A program made the position numbers and the translations under genes. A stretch of 64,000 nt of DNA. Origin: Pseudomonas sp. MN1F. GTDB taxonomy: Bacteria > Pseudomonadota > Gammaproteobacteria > Pseudomonadales > Pseudomonadaceae. This document shows positions 34,254 to 42,494 of this stretch, one piece after another. Position 1 is the stretch's first letter, and each line of letters starts with the position of its first letter. The notes beneath the pieces were generated by a model. That model was not told the DNA's origin. It worked only from the letters and a program-made list of their open reading frames with translations, and made no database searches. Where the stretch lies: NCBI RefSeq assembly GCF_009391885.1, contig NZ_VZII01000037.1:186001-250000 (forward strand). The letters run 5' to 3'.

Positions 34254-34259
34254 GATGAC

Positions 34260-35108
34260 TCAGAAGGTGCGGCTGCCCTTGATCCCCGCACGCTCCATCT
34301 TGCGATGGCACGGCGGGTAGTCCATGACCGCGTAATGCTGGGTGCTGCGGTTGTCCCAGATGGCCACGCTGTTGGGCTTCCAGCGCCAGCGCACCTGGTA
34401 CTCGGGCAGGTAGGCCTGGCTGACCAGGTAGCGCAGCAGGTCGGCGGCGCCGGGGTTGGCGTCCTGGCCGAAACGCACACGCTGGGGCGTGTGGTAATTG
34501 CTGAAGTGGGTGGTGAAGGCGTTGACGAACAGGACCTGCTCACCGGTGTCCGGGTGCGTGCGCACCACCGGGTGCTCGGCATCCGGGAACTGCGCCTTGA
34601 GTGCCAGGCGCTTTTCGATCGGCATGGCGGCGCCGAAGCTGGCTTCGATGCTGTGGCGTGCGCGCAGGCCTTCGATCTTCGCCTTCACATCACTCGGCAG
34701 GTTTTCATAGGCCAGCACCATGTTCGCCCACATCGTGTCGCCGCCCACCGGCGGGCACTCGACGCAGCGCAGCACGCAGCCCATGGGCGGTGCCTCGCGC
34801 CAGGTGGCGTCGGTGTGCCAGGCGTTTTCATAACGGTCGTTGGGCTGGTCAGGGCGCTTGTAGATCTGCACCAGGCCCGGGTGTTGCGGGTCGCTGCCGG
34901 CCACCGGGTGGTCTTCAAGGTCACCAAAGCGCCGGGCAAAGGCCACGTGTTCGGCACGGCTGAAGTGCTGGTCACGCAGGAACAGCACTCGGTGCTTGAG
35001 CAGCTGCGCGCGCAGCTGCTCGAACAGGTCGTCATCGTGGATCGCGTCAGCCAGGTTGACGCCGCTGATTTCGGCGCCGATCGCACAGGTCAGTTGTTCG
35101 ATGTGCAT
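34260..35108 (-). CDS. TauD/TfdA-family 2-oxoglutarate-dependent dioxygenase
   Basis: 282-residue Fe(II)/2-oxoglutarate dioxygenase. Iron ligands are His98 and Asp100 (AWHTDATW) and His258 (TQHYAVMDY). Arg269 or Arg273 is the likely 2-oxoglutarate binder. N-terminal GAEISGVNLA is family-typical. The TauD/AtsK group hydroxylates taurine, alkyl sulfates, phenoxy herbicides and similar compounds, often freeing sulfite or sulfate. A PSE-type exporter in the same operon supports a sulfur substrate, but this is inference. ATG 35108 is the natural start; longer in-frame sequence upstream belongs to the oxidoreductase gene. Confidence 0.88.
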   Translation of the reverse strand: MHIEQLTCAIGAEISGVNLADAIHDDDLFEQLRAQLLKHRVLFLRDQHFSRAEHVAFARRFGDLEDHPVAGSDPQHPGLVQIYKRPDQPNDRYENAWHTDATWREAPPMGCVLRCVECPPVGGDTMWANMVLAYENLPSDVKAKIEGLRARHSIEASFGAAMPIEKRLALKAQFPDAEHPVVRTHPDTGEQVLFVNAFTTHFSNYHTPQRVRFGQDANPGAADLLRYLVSQAYLPEYQVRWRWKPNSVAIWDNRSTQHYAVMDYPPCHRKMERAGIKGSRTF

Positions 35109-35121
35109 GCTGTTGCCCTCT

Positions 35122-36102
35122 TCAGATGACGAAGATCGACGAGCCGGTGGTCTTGCGCGCTTCCAGATCACGATGGGCCTGGACGGCGTCCTGCAGGGCA
35201 TAGTGCTGGTTGATTTCGATGCGGATGCGGCCGCTGCTGACATGGTCGAACAGCTCGCCGGCCAGGTCGGCCTTTTCCGCAGGGTCGGCAATGAAGTCGG
35301 CCAGTGCCGGGCGGGTCAGCTGCAGCGAGCCCTTGATCGCCAGCAACTGTGGGTCGAACGGCGGGATGGTGCCGGAGGCGGTACCGACGCAGACCATCAG
35401 GCCACGGCGCTTGAGCGAATCGAGCGAGCCCATGAAGGTGTTCTTGCCAACGCTGTCGAACACCACGTTGACGCCGACGCCATCGGTGAGCTCACGCACA
35501 CGGCTGGCCACGTCCTCGACGCTGTAGTTGATGATCTGGTTGCAGCCATGGGCGCGGGCCACCTCGGCCTTGGCCTCGGTGGACACCGTGCCGATCACGT
35601 TCAGCCCCAGCAACCTTGCCCACTGCGCGACGATCAGGCCGACGCCACCCGCCGCGGCATGCAGCAGCACGGTGTCGCCGGGCTTGAAGTCGTACAGCCG
35701 GCGCATCAGGTAGGCCGCGGTCAGGCCGCGCATGGTCATGGCGGCGGCGGTCTCGAAGGCAATGGTTTCCGGCAGTTTGATCAGCGCTGCGGCGGGGATC
35801 AGGCGTTCGGTGCAATACGCGCCGAGGGTGTTGAGGAAGCCGGTGTAGGTGACCCGGTCACCCACCGCCACCTGGGTCACGCCCTCACCTACCGCCTGCA
35901 CCACGCCGGAGGCTTCCACGCCAATGCCATTGGGCAGCGGGATCGGGTAGGTGCCATTGCGGAAATAGGTATCGGCGTAGTTCAGGCCGACCGCCACCTG
36001 ACGCAGGCGCACCTGGCCCGGGCCGGGCTCACCGACCTCGGCATCCTCGTAGCGCAGCACTTCCGGGCCACCGGTCTGATGGAAACGTACGACTTTGGAC
36101 AT
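35122..36102 (-). CDS. NADPH:quinone oxidoreductase, zinc-free MDR family
   Basis: 326-residue quinone reductase-like enzyme. GLNYADTYFRNGTYPIPLPNGIGVEASGVV is at the N-terminus and the nucleotide-binding loop HAAAGGVGLIVAQWARLLG near 147-165. A GTVSTEAKAEVARAHGCNQIINY segment sets NADPH preference. There are no zinc-binding cysteines. The family reduces quinones or alpha,beta-unsaturated carbonyls. ATG 36102 with GGAG upstream is favoured over an ATG at 36120. It is the first gene behind the second copy of the 42-bp operator block, 13 bp before TauD. Confidence 0.9.
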   Translation of the reverse strand: MSKVVRFHQTGGPEVLRYEDAEVGEPGPGQVRLRQVAVGLNYADTYFRNGTYPIPLPNGIGVEASGVVQAVGEGVTQVAVGDRVTYTGFLNTLGAYCTERLIPAAALIKLPETIAFETAAAMTMRGLTAAYLMRRLYDFKPGDTVLLHAAAGGVGLIVAQWARLLGLNVIGTVSTEAKAEVARAHGCNQIINYSVEDVASRVRELTDGVGVNVVFDSVGKNTFMGSLDSLKRRGLMVCVGTASGTIPPFDPQLLAIKGSLQLTRPALADFIADPAEKADLAGELFDHVSSGRIRIEINQHYALQDAVQAHRDLEARKTTGSSIFVI

Positions 36103-36156
36103 GCTTGTCTCTCCAATCATCGATCTGGACGCAGGGCGTCAGTTCTGGGTAATTGG

Positions 36157-36163
36157 AATGTAA
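36157..36163 (-). promoter_or_regulatory. -10-like element of the oxidoreductase/TauD/BKACE operon
   Basis: Minus-strand TTACATT, 15 nt downstream of operator block copy 2, the same distance as TTACTGT from copy 1. The predicted leader to ATG 36102 is about 48 nt. Confidence 0.55.
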
Positions 36164-36178
36164 GCGCTCGGGGTGCGG

Positions 36179-36220
36179 GGTGCTTCGCATCGGGCGACAG
36201 CGGGTTTTCATTTGATGACA
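36179..36220. promoter_or_regulatory. AraC-type operator block, copy 2
   Basis: It matches 28591-28632 at 35 of 42 positions. The strong half-site TTTTCATTTGATGACA (36205-36220) is identical to copy 1. A second half-site, TTCGCATCGGGCGACA (36184-36199), lies 21 bp away. It stands 77 bp upstream of the oxidoreductase start, in the same orientation relative to transcription as copy 1. Confidence 0.7.
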
Positions 36221-36321
36221 GATCGCAGGGCCGGGGGCTGCAATCTTTTCTTCATGAACCGCCTTGAAGGCTAGGAATGGCCCGACTAATACTTAGGTCT
36301 CTGCCTGGGGAGGCACGAAAC

Positions 36322-36528
36322 ATGCAACCAAGATTCGTTATCGTTCCGGCGGTGCCCATCGAAAAGCAGTCGCTGCGCATCGGCACCCGTGACTACGCGG
36401 CGACCGTATGCGGTGGTTTCGATATCTATGACAATCAGGAAAAGGAGCGGCTCAAACCCAGCTACCCGAGCAAGGCGGATGCCGAGGTACAGTGCCGAAA
36501 CCTGAACATGGCAAAGCAAGCCCGGTAG
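36322..36528 (+). CDS. Small hypothetical protein, 68 residues
   Basis: A short soluble protein beginning MQPRFVIVPAVPIEKQSL with a central TVCGGFDIYDNQEKERLKPSYPSKADAEVQCR. ATG 36322 has GGGGAGG eight bases upstream, better than the in-frame ATG at 36277. The pattern of a Tyr/Asp-rich strand followed by a charged helix is seen in small Pseudomonas proteins without function. No signal peptide, helix bundle or known motif is evident. It is convergent with the MerR gene, four bases apart. Confidence 0.6.
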   Translation: MQPRFVIVPAVPIEKQSLRIGTRDYAATVCGGFDIYDNQEKERLKPSYPSKADAEVQCRNLNMAKQAR

Positions 36529-36532
36529 TCAG

Positions 36533-36937
36533 CTACCCTTCTTGCCACCCGGCAATCAGGCGCTGGGCATTTTCATCGCAATCCATGCCCTGGGGCTTGC
36601 TCTGCATGCCGGCAATCACCGCCAGTAATTGCGCGCGGTTCTGCGCCAGGCGCAACTGCATCGCCTCGATCTCGGCCACCTTGTGCTTGAGGCTTGCCAG
36701 CAGCCGATCGTGCCGCGCCGCGCCGTCGCCTGAAGCGTTGGTCAGGTTGCGCATCTCCTCCAGGCTGAACCCTGCCTGCTGCCCGCAGGTGATGATCTCC
36801 AGCGACCTCACCACCTGCTCCGGGTAGTCCCGATAGCCGTTGCCCAGGCGCCGGGCCTCGATCAGCCCGCTGGCTTCATAGAAACGGATGCGTGATGCGC
36901 TGAGGCCCGTGCGGCGGGCCAGTTCGCCAATTTTCAT
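36533..36937 (-). CDS. MerR-family transcriptional regulator
   Basis: 134-residue regulator with the winged helix-turn-helix at the N-terminus (IGELARRTGLSASRIRFYEASGLI, YRDYPEQVVRSLEIIT). A dimerising coiled coil follows, with a short C-terminus containing one Cys (MDCDE). It is divergent from an Old Yellow Enzyme gene, and a dyad fit for a MerR protein lies between them. The likely signal is an electrophile or redox stress removed by the flavin enzyme; this is inferred from the neighbour. Confidence 0.9.
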   Translation of the reverse strand: MKIGELARRTGLSASRIRFYEASGLIEARRLGNGYRDYPEQVVRSLEIITCGQQAGFSLEEMRNLTNASGDGAARHDRLLASLKHKVAEIEAMQLRLAQNRAQLLAVIAGMQSKPQGMDCDENAQRLIAGWQEG

Positions 36938-36955
36938 GCGGGGTGAAATTCTCTG

Positions 36956-36986
36956 TTGACCTTAAGGTTTACTTTAACCTTAGCCT
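36956..36986 (+). promoter_or_regulatory. MerR-type promoter with dyad operator
   Basis: TTGACC (36956-36961) can act as -35, with a -10-like TTAGCC/TAGCCT after an elongated spacer of about 19 bp. Within the spacer TAAGGTTTA (36963-36971) and TTAACCTTA (36974-36982) form a dyad with one mismatch. A long spacer holding a dyad is the classic MerR arrangement. Confidence 0.6.
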
Positions 36987-37038
36987 TCTCCAAAACCCAA
37001 CCCGCCCGACGCCCGGCGCTACCTTTGGAGAACACCGC

Positions 37039-38274
<1,236 letters not shown>

Positions 38275-38313
38275 TGCTGTTGCGTAACGGCGTTCTCTGA
38301 CGGGAGCACTGCC

Positions 38314-38679
38314 ATGAACAAATCAACTTGTGCGCTGTGGCTGGTATTGGCAGCGCTCGCGGGCTGTTCAAGTAATTCATCTCTCTACCATGACCAGCCG
38401 TTGGTAGCCAAAGTCGATACCGGCATGAGCAAGGCGCAAGTGCTGCAAATAGGCGGCGAGCCCGGCGCCCAATCCGACCGCACGGTGGTGCCAGGTACTT
38501 GCTTCGACTACATGCTGACCAAGCCGGGGCAAAAGCAACAACCTTACATGGTCAGCTTCGATCAGGCCGGTAAGGTCGACAGGACCAGTTTCATGACCTG
38601 CGCCGAATGGAGCAATGCACAGCAGAAGTCCCGGCAGACACTACCCGGCATGGGTGGGATGGGCGGGTCAGGCTATTGA
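38314..38679 (+). CDS. osmE: OsmE-like lipoprotein
   Basis: 121-residue outer-membrane lipoprotein with lipobox LAGC (Cys about 18) and a BamE/SmpA-type domain: VDTGMSKAQVLQIGGEP, GTCFDYMLTKPG and a late TCAEW, in line with E. coli OsmE. The Gly/Met-rich tail GMGGMGGSGY is an extra. OsmE is an osmotically induced protein of unclear function. Confidence 0.85.
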   Translation: MNKSTCALWLVLAALAGCSSNSSLYHDQPLVAKVDTGMSKAQVLQIGGEPGAQSDRTVVPGTCFDYMLTKPGQKQQPYMVSFDQAGKVDRTSFMTCAEWSNAQQKSRQTLPGMGGMGGSGY

Positions 38680-38695
38680 TGCACCCGGCAGCCGG

Positions 38696-39025
38696 TCACT
38701 CAAGGCACTCTCTGGCGGCCAGGCGCAGCTTGTCGCTCGACAGGAAGCTGCCTTTGTAGAACGTTGCCCGGCTGCCATCGTGATATTCGACGACTTCCAG
38801 CACTTCGTCTGAAGTCACCGCGCTAGGTGCGGTCAAGCGATAACCATGGCTGATGGACTTTTGCGTGGTCTGCGGCGACAACGCCTGCCACTTTGGCAAT
38901 ACACAGGCAGCGTAAACGTCCGGGGATTTCGAGGTCAGCTTACTGGCGGTAGGCTTGCCTGGGTTGGCGCAAGCGGCAAGGCTTGCAGCGAGGGCGGCAC
39001 AGAACAGGATGCGAAAGGTTGGCAT
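38696..39025 (-). CDS. Hypothetical lipoprotein, 109 residues
   Basis: A signal peptide with lipobox LAAC (Cys about 19) is followed by about 90 residues with VYAACVLPKWQALSPQTTQKSISHGYR and DEVLEVVEYHDGSRATFYKG. It ends in a Cys-containing helix. ATG 39025 is used; a TTG two codons upstream is possible. It is convergent with osmE (16 bp). I do not recognise the family. Confidence 0.7.
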   Translation of the reverse strand: MPTFRILFCAALAASLAACANPGKPTASKLTSKSPDVYAACVLPKWQALSPQTTQKSISHGYRLTAPSAVTSDEVLEVVEYHDGSRATFYKGSFLSSDKLRLAARECLE

Positions 39026-39195
39026 TTGCAATTAACCAGACTGGAACGTGCGCCATTCTAGCCGGGTTCGCGCCAAAGGAGTAATCCACCAAGGTCGTGC
39101 CCAGGCTTGATGGCCATGGCGCAAGACTTCTGTCGAATGGGCAAGACGGCTCGATCCCATAAAATGCAACACGCTGATGGATCAGCACCCATCGC

Positions 39196-39227
39196 AAAAA
39201 GCCCGCTCTCATGTGCGCGGGCTTTTT
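39196..39227. terminator. Strong bidirectional rho-independent terminator
   Basis: GCCCGC (39201-39206) and GCGGGC (39217-39222) are flanked by AAAAA and TTTTT, so it works on both strands. On the minus strand it ends the lipoprotein gene that stops at 39247. Confidence 0.85.
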
Positions 39228-39246
39228 GCTCTTGTGAATCAACGGT

Positions 39247-39615
39247 TCAGGCTTTTTTACACATCAACGCAGCATCGAGCAACCTGCCATGGTCATACCA
39301 GGCGTCGCGCTGGTAGGCCGTGAACTGACGCTGGGAGCCGGTGCCGCGCAGTTCCACCAACCCTTCGGCCTGGGTGGGGTCGCTACTTTCGACATACAGC
39401 TTGACCGAGTTGTCGCCATCAACTTCATAGGTTTTCACATTGCCTTGAAGTTCGCCTTTGACACACCCCAGATAAGCGGGCGTGCTTCTGTCGGTAGTGC
39501 CGGACGTATAATCATGGCCATCGCGCAGATCCCGGTTCTGTGCGCACCCGGCCATGAACAGCGTGGCAAAAGTGGTTAACAGTATTGCGCCTGTGACCGA
39601 TCTTGAACTCTTCAC
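39247..39615 (-). CDS. Hypothetical lipoprotein, 122 residues
   Basis: Signal peptide with lipobox MAGC (Cys about 24), then a short domain with a Cys pair (YLGCVKGELQ near residue 50 and a final MCKKA) that could form a disulfide. VELRGTGSQRQFTAYQRDAWYDHGRLLDAALMCKKA suggests a small beta/alpha fold. A strong terminator follows 20 bp after the stop. Its function is unknown. Confidence 0.72.
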   Translation of the reverse strand: MKSSRSVTGAILLTTFATLFMAGCAQNRDLRDGHDYTSGTTDRSTPAYLGCVKGELQGNVKTYEVDGDNSVKLYVESSDPTQAEGLVELRGTGSQRQFTAYQRDAWYDHGRLLDAALMCKKA

Positions 39616-39863
39616 GCGACACGCTCCTGCTGCCCCATCGAGAACTTACGAAAGAGTGGCCAAGCCGAACGCCCTTTTTTGGTTTTCGTGTGCCTATGGT
39701 ACTGCGCAAAGTGCGCAGCACAATATGCTTGTTTGCTATATGGGCAAAGGCCCATTACGGGCAACTCTCACGCTTTCTCACTATTTCTTTAGCCGAACGG
39801 AACGATTTCAATCAGCCATGATTCTCATGCCTATCGACCCGGCACATCGATCAGGAGAGGCCC

Positions 39864-40178
39864 ATGGTGTGGTGGTTGGACATACTCGCCCAGTTCGTGA
39901 CTTCTGCGGGGCTCGCCGTGTTCAGTATCTTTGTGTTCTGGGCCTATACGCTGGCATTCGGCAGGACGTACAGCAAGCTGCTGTCAGTCGCATTGGCGGT
40001 GGCCTTGCTGGGCATCGCCGCTTTCCCCCATGGGGCGAGCTTCGCCATCAGCCAACAGGCGCTGCTGGAGGACGGCAGCGAGTTCCTGCTACTGGTCGCG
40101 GACGCGTTGGGTGTGATCAGCGCCGTGATGATTGCATCGTTCTTCTTCAACCCTGGGCGGTTGCTCGAAGAATCATGA
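39864..40178 (+). CDS. Hypothetical inner-membrane protein, 104 residues
   Basis: Three hydrophobic segments (about 5-27, 34-53, 74-93) with few charged residues and a short C-terminal tail (NPGRLLEES). AGGAGAG lies seven bases before the ATG. The 248-bp region upstream holds a perfect 6-bp hairpin (CTGCGC-aaagt-GCGCAG at 39702-39718) and is AT-richer than its surroundings, likely promoter sequence for this gene or the divergent lipoprotein. There is no family match that I can name. Confidence 0.65.
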   Translation: MVWWLDILAQFVTSAGLAVFSIFVFWAYTLAFGRTYSKLLSVALAVALLGIAAFPHGASFAISQQALLEDGSEFLLLVADALGVISAVMIASFFFNPGRLLEES

Positions 40179-40241
40179 CGGCAACCGGGCTATCCGCTCA
40201 GCCCTTGGCCGGTGAGCGAACAGCCGTCTGTATCAATACTC

Positions 40242-40403
40242 TCAGCGTGGGCCGCCACCGTGCCCGCCGCCCATCATGCCTGGGCCACCATGCCCCCCAC
40301 CATGCCCCCCACCGCCTCCTGGCGGCATGAACATCCAGCAACCTGCCAGCGTGGATACCAGTGCAGCCACCACGGCGGCACGCAATACATGCTTCAACTT
40401 CAT
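40242..40403 (-). CDS. Gly/His-rich mini-lipoprotein, 53 residues
   Basis: A very short gene found by translating the minus strand. The lipobox is LAGC with Cys22, and the mature 32 residues consist almost only of Gly, His, Met and Pro (GGGGGHGGGHGGPGMMGGGH). GGAG lies seven bases before the ATG. The signal peptide and lipobox are convincing, and the His/Met content suggests metal binding, but no function is known. It neighbours another His-rich lipoprotein and the cobalamin riboswitch. Confidence 0.7.
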   Translation of the reverse strand: MKLKHVLRAAVVAALVSTLAGCWMFMPPGGGGGHGGGHGGPGMMGGGHGGGPR

Positions 40404-40571
40404 TACAACGCTCCAAAGGCAAAAACCGGTACCCTGCCTTATGGCAGGCAGGGCAGCGCTGCCAGTGTAAATTCCAGACCGGCCAGCCTGGGCGAGCTTT
40501 TACCTAACTTTACTGTTGCGTGGCCCAGGCCTGGCCGCAAGCGGAAGGCATGAAGTCAATGCTGCCTTGCG

Positions 40572-40718
40572 TCAGTAGCGACGATAGTCCTGGTGCCCCC
40601 CACGATCTTCATCGTAGTAATGCCGGTGGTGGTGACCCCCGTCGTGCCAGTAAGGCCAGCAGCCACTGAGCAACAACAACCCTGAAAACACGACAACCCA
40701 TGCGGTCTTGCGTTTCAT
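40572..40718 (-). CDS. His/Tyr/Asp-rich mini-lipoprotein, 48 residues
   Basis: Lipobox LSGC with Cys19 and a mature part of 30 residues rich in His, Tyr and Asp (WHDGGHHHRHYYDEDRGGH), suited to binding divalent metals. A perfect GGAGGT lies 8 bases before ATG 40718. A longer in-frame start at 40832 would precede the signal peptide and is rejected. It shares the GCW lipobox context with the gene at 40.2 kb and is divergent from the riboswitch-controlled cbt/cob operon. Confidence 0.72.
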   Translation of the reverse strand: MKRKTAWVVVFSGLLLLSGCWPYWHDGGHHHRHYYDEDRGGHQDYRRY

Positions 40719-40859
40719 GTGCGTACCTCCGGCCAGGTGAAGCGAGGCCTTGCTTACGTTGGACTGCGCAAAAAAGCGAGGTTCGGGCCGCTCGCCTGCC
40801 GCTGATCTTGTTTCATCTGCATTTGACGCCACCCTCGCCGCGTGCTCTCCTTACGCCTT

Positions 40860-41062
40860 GCGTCAGGTGCCCCCATCGGGGGTGAAACGGGAAATCGGTG
40901 CGTCACAGGCCCTTGCCAGGGCCGGGCAAATCCGGTGCTGCCCCCGCAACGGTAAGCGAGCGAAGCGTCCAGACCACTGTGCCAGGCAGTCCGGCATGGG
41001 AAGGTGATGCTTTTCAAGGAGCCCTGCTCCTCCTCGCAAGCCCGGAGACCGGCCTGGCGTTC
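40860..41062 (+). ncRNA. Cobalamin riboswitch
   Basis: Conserved elements appear in order: a P-stem with GGTGCC, AACGGGAAA near 40887, CCGGTGCTGCCCCCGCAACGG (the cobalamin element core, about 40931-40952), TGCCAGGCAGTCC..CATGGGAAGG and the B12-box-like AGCCCGGAGACCGGCCTG near 41039. It lies about 110 bp upstream of cbtB and is in sense with cbtB-cbtA-cobE-cobM. High adenosylcobalamin should shut the operon. Confidence 0.93.
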
Positions 41063-41168
41063 ATGAACACCCCGCGGTGGGCGGGCGCTGTCGCATTCCC
41101 TTGGGCGCCTTGCACCCGGGATTGCCGCGCTTGTCCGTTGCCCTTACAAAAAAGCAGAGGATCGCGTC

Positions 41169-41354
41169 ATGCCCGTCACCAGCGCCAAACACAGCATCGC
41201 CACTCCCGTCACCCTCAGCCAACGCCTGGTCATCGCCGTCGGCGCCAGCCTGCTCGGCCTGTGCCTGGTCTACTTTGCCGGGTTCTCGCACATCGAAGCC
41301 GTGCACAACGCCGCGCACGACACCCGCCACAGCGCTGCCTTCCCCTGCCACTGA
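41169..41354 (+). CDS. cbtB: CbtB, cobalt transport accessory protein
   Basis: 61-residue protein with one transmembrane helix (about 20-40) and a His-rich C-terminus (HNAAHDTRHSAAFPCH) that is the CbtB hallmark and a probable cobalt ligand. CbtB accompanies CbtA in cobalt uptake systems that lack an ABC ATPase. It is the first gene behind the cobalamin riboswitch, seven bases before cbtA. Confidence 0.9.
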   Translation: MPVTSAKHSIATPVTLSQRLVIAVGASLLGLCLVYFAGFSHIEAVHNAAHDTRHSAAFPCH

Positions 41355-41361
41355 GGCTGCC

Positions 41362-42054
41362 ATGATCAAGCGAATTGCCCGCACAGCCGGGTTCAGCGGC
41401 CTGCTCGCCGCGCTGTTGCTGACCCTGCTGCAAAGCTTCTGGGTCGCACCGCTGATCCTCGAAGCGGAAACCTACGAATCGGCCGCCCCGGCTGCCGAAC
41501 ACCACAGCCACGGCGAAGAGGCCGGCGCTGGCCACACCCACAGCGAAGAAGCCTGGTCGCCAGAAGATGGCTGGCAGCGCATCCTGTCGACCACCGGCGG
41601 CAATCTGGTGGTTGCCGTCGGCTTCGCCCTGATCCTCGCTGCGCTCTACAGCCTGCGTGAGCCGGGCCGTACCAGCACGGGCGCGCTGTGGGGGCTGGCC
41701 GGTTTCGCCGTGTTCTGCCTCGCCCCGACCCTGGGCTTGCCACCAGAACTGCCAGGCACCGCCGCCGCCGACCTCGGTCAGCGCCAGAGCTGGTGGGTCG
41801 GCACCGCCGCCGCGACCGCACTGGGCCTGGCCCTGCTGGTGTTCGCACGCCATGGCGTGCTCAAGGCACTGGGCGCGGTCTTGCTGGTGGTGCCCCACGT
41901 GATCGGTGCACCGCAGCCGGAAGTCCACGAAAGCCTGGCTCCGCAAACCCTGGAAGCTCAGTTCAAGATCGCCTCCTGGCTGACCAACGCGGCCTTCTGG
42001 GTGGCCTTGGGCCTGCTCAGCGCCTGGCTGTATCGCCGCTCCAGCCACGCCTGA
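41362..42054 (+). CDS. cbtA: CbtA, predicted cobalt transporter
   Basis: 230-residue inner-membrane protein with about five helices. A His/Glu-rich segment after the first helix (AEHHSHGEEAGAGHTHSEEAW, residues about 45-65) is the expected metal-capture site. The later GLPPELPGTAAADLGQRQSWWVGTA is typical of CbtA. It is linked to cobalt uptake for B12 synthesis by position behind the riboswitch and before cobE-cobM. Its TGA overlaps the next ATG. Confidence 0.9.
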   Translation: MIKRIARTAGFSGLLAALLLTLLQSFWVAPLILEAETYESAAPAAEHHSHGEEAGAGHTHSEEAWSPEDGWQRILSTTGGNLVVAVGFALILAALYSLREPGRTSTGALWGLAGFAVFCLAPTLGLPPELPGTAAADLGQRQSWWVGTAAATALGLALLVFARHGVLKALGAVLLVVPHVIGAPQPEVHESLAPQTLEAQFKIASWLTNAAFWVALGLLSAWLYRRSSHA

Positions 42055-42464
42055 TGGCCATCGCGCAGCCAATGCCGGCGCTGTATGCCGGCTTGGGTTG
42101 CCGCCGGGGCTGCTCGGTGGACGTCCTCGAAGCCTTGCTGCAAGAGGTGCTGGAGCATCACAACCTGAATGCCACGGCACTTCGCGGCTTTGCCAGTATC
42201 GCCGGCAAGGCCGACGAGCCAGGCTTGCAACAACTCGCCGCACGTCACGCCCTGCCTTTGGTGGTTTTCGCTGCCGAACAACTGCAGGCGTTCGAGCCGC
42301 AGCTCAGCCACCGCTCCGCCGTCGCTTACGCCCACAGCGGCTGCTGGGGCGTCGCCGAGAGCTCGGCACTGGCCCTGGCCAGCCTCAGTCACGCCAGCGC
42401 CACACTCAGGGTGGCCCGCCAGGTGCGTGGCCCCGCTACCCTGGCACTGGCCTGCGCCGGATAA
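42054..42464 (+). CDS. cobE: CobE, cobalamin biosynthesis protein (CbiG C-terminal family)
   Basis: 136-residue protein of the CbiG_C fold: YAGLGCRRGCSVDVLEALLQEVL at the start, ALRGFASIAGKADEPGLQQLA in the middle and a Gly/Ser-rich GCWGVAESSALALA segment. CobE works near the ring-contraction steps of aerobic cobalamin synthesis. The start ATG overlaps the cbtA stop by one base (TGATG), so it is translated with it. Confidence 0.88.
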   Translation: MAIAQPMPALYAGLGCRRGCSVDVLEALLQEVLEHHNLNATALRGFASIAGKADEPGLQQLAARHALPLVVFAAEQLQAFEPQLSHRSAVAYAHSGCWGVAESSALALASLSHASATLRVARQVRGPATLALACAG

Positions 42465-42494
42465 TCGCTTCTTTCATCTTTTCAAGGATTTGCC

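Noticed and set aside
33033..36267. Plus-strand frames of 698 and 423 codons
   Set aside because: Antisense shadows of BKACE, TauD and the quinone oxidoreductase, all of which show catalytic residues on the minus strand.
39032..39246. A small RNA gene ending at the strong terminator 39196-39227
   Set aside because: The terminator is symmetric and properly placed for the minus-strand lipoprotein gene; no clear promoter was found on the plus strand. It cannot be excluded without RNA data.
40198..40422. A 74-codon minus-strand frame rich in Arg and Trp
   Set aside because: It is another frame over the Gly/His-rich lipoprotein, which has a signal peptide, lipobox and ribosome binding site in the correct frame.
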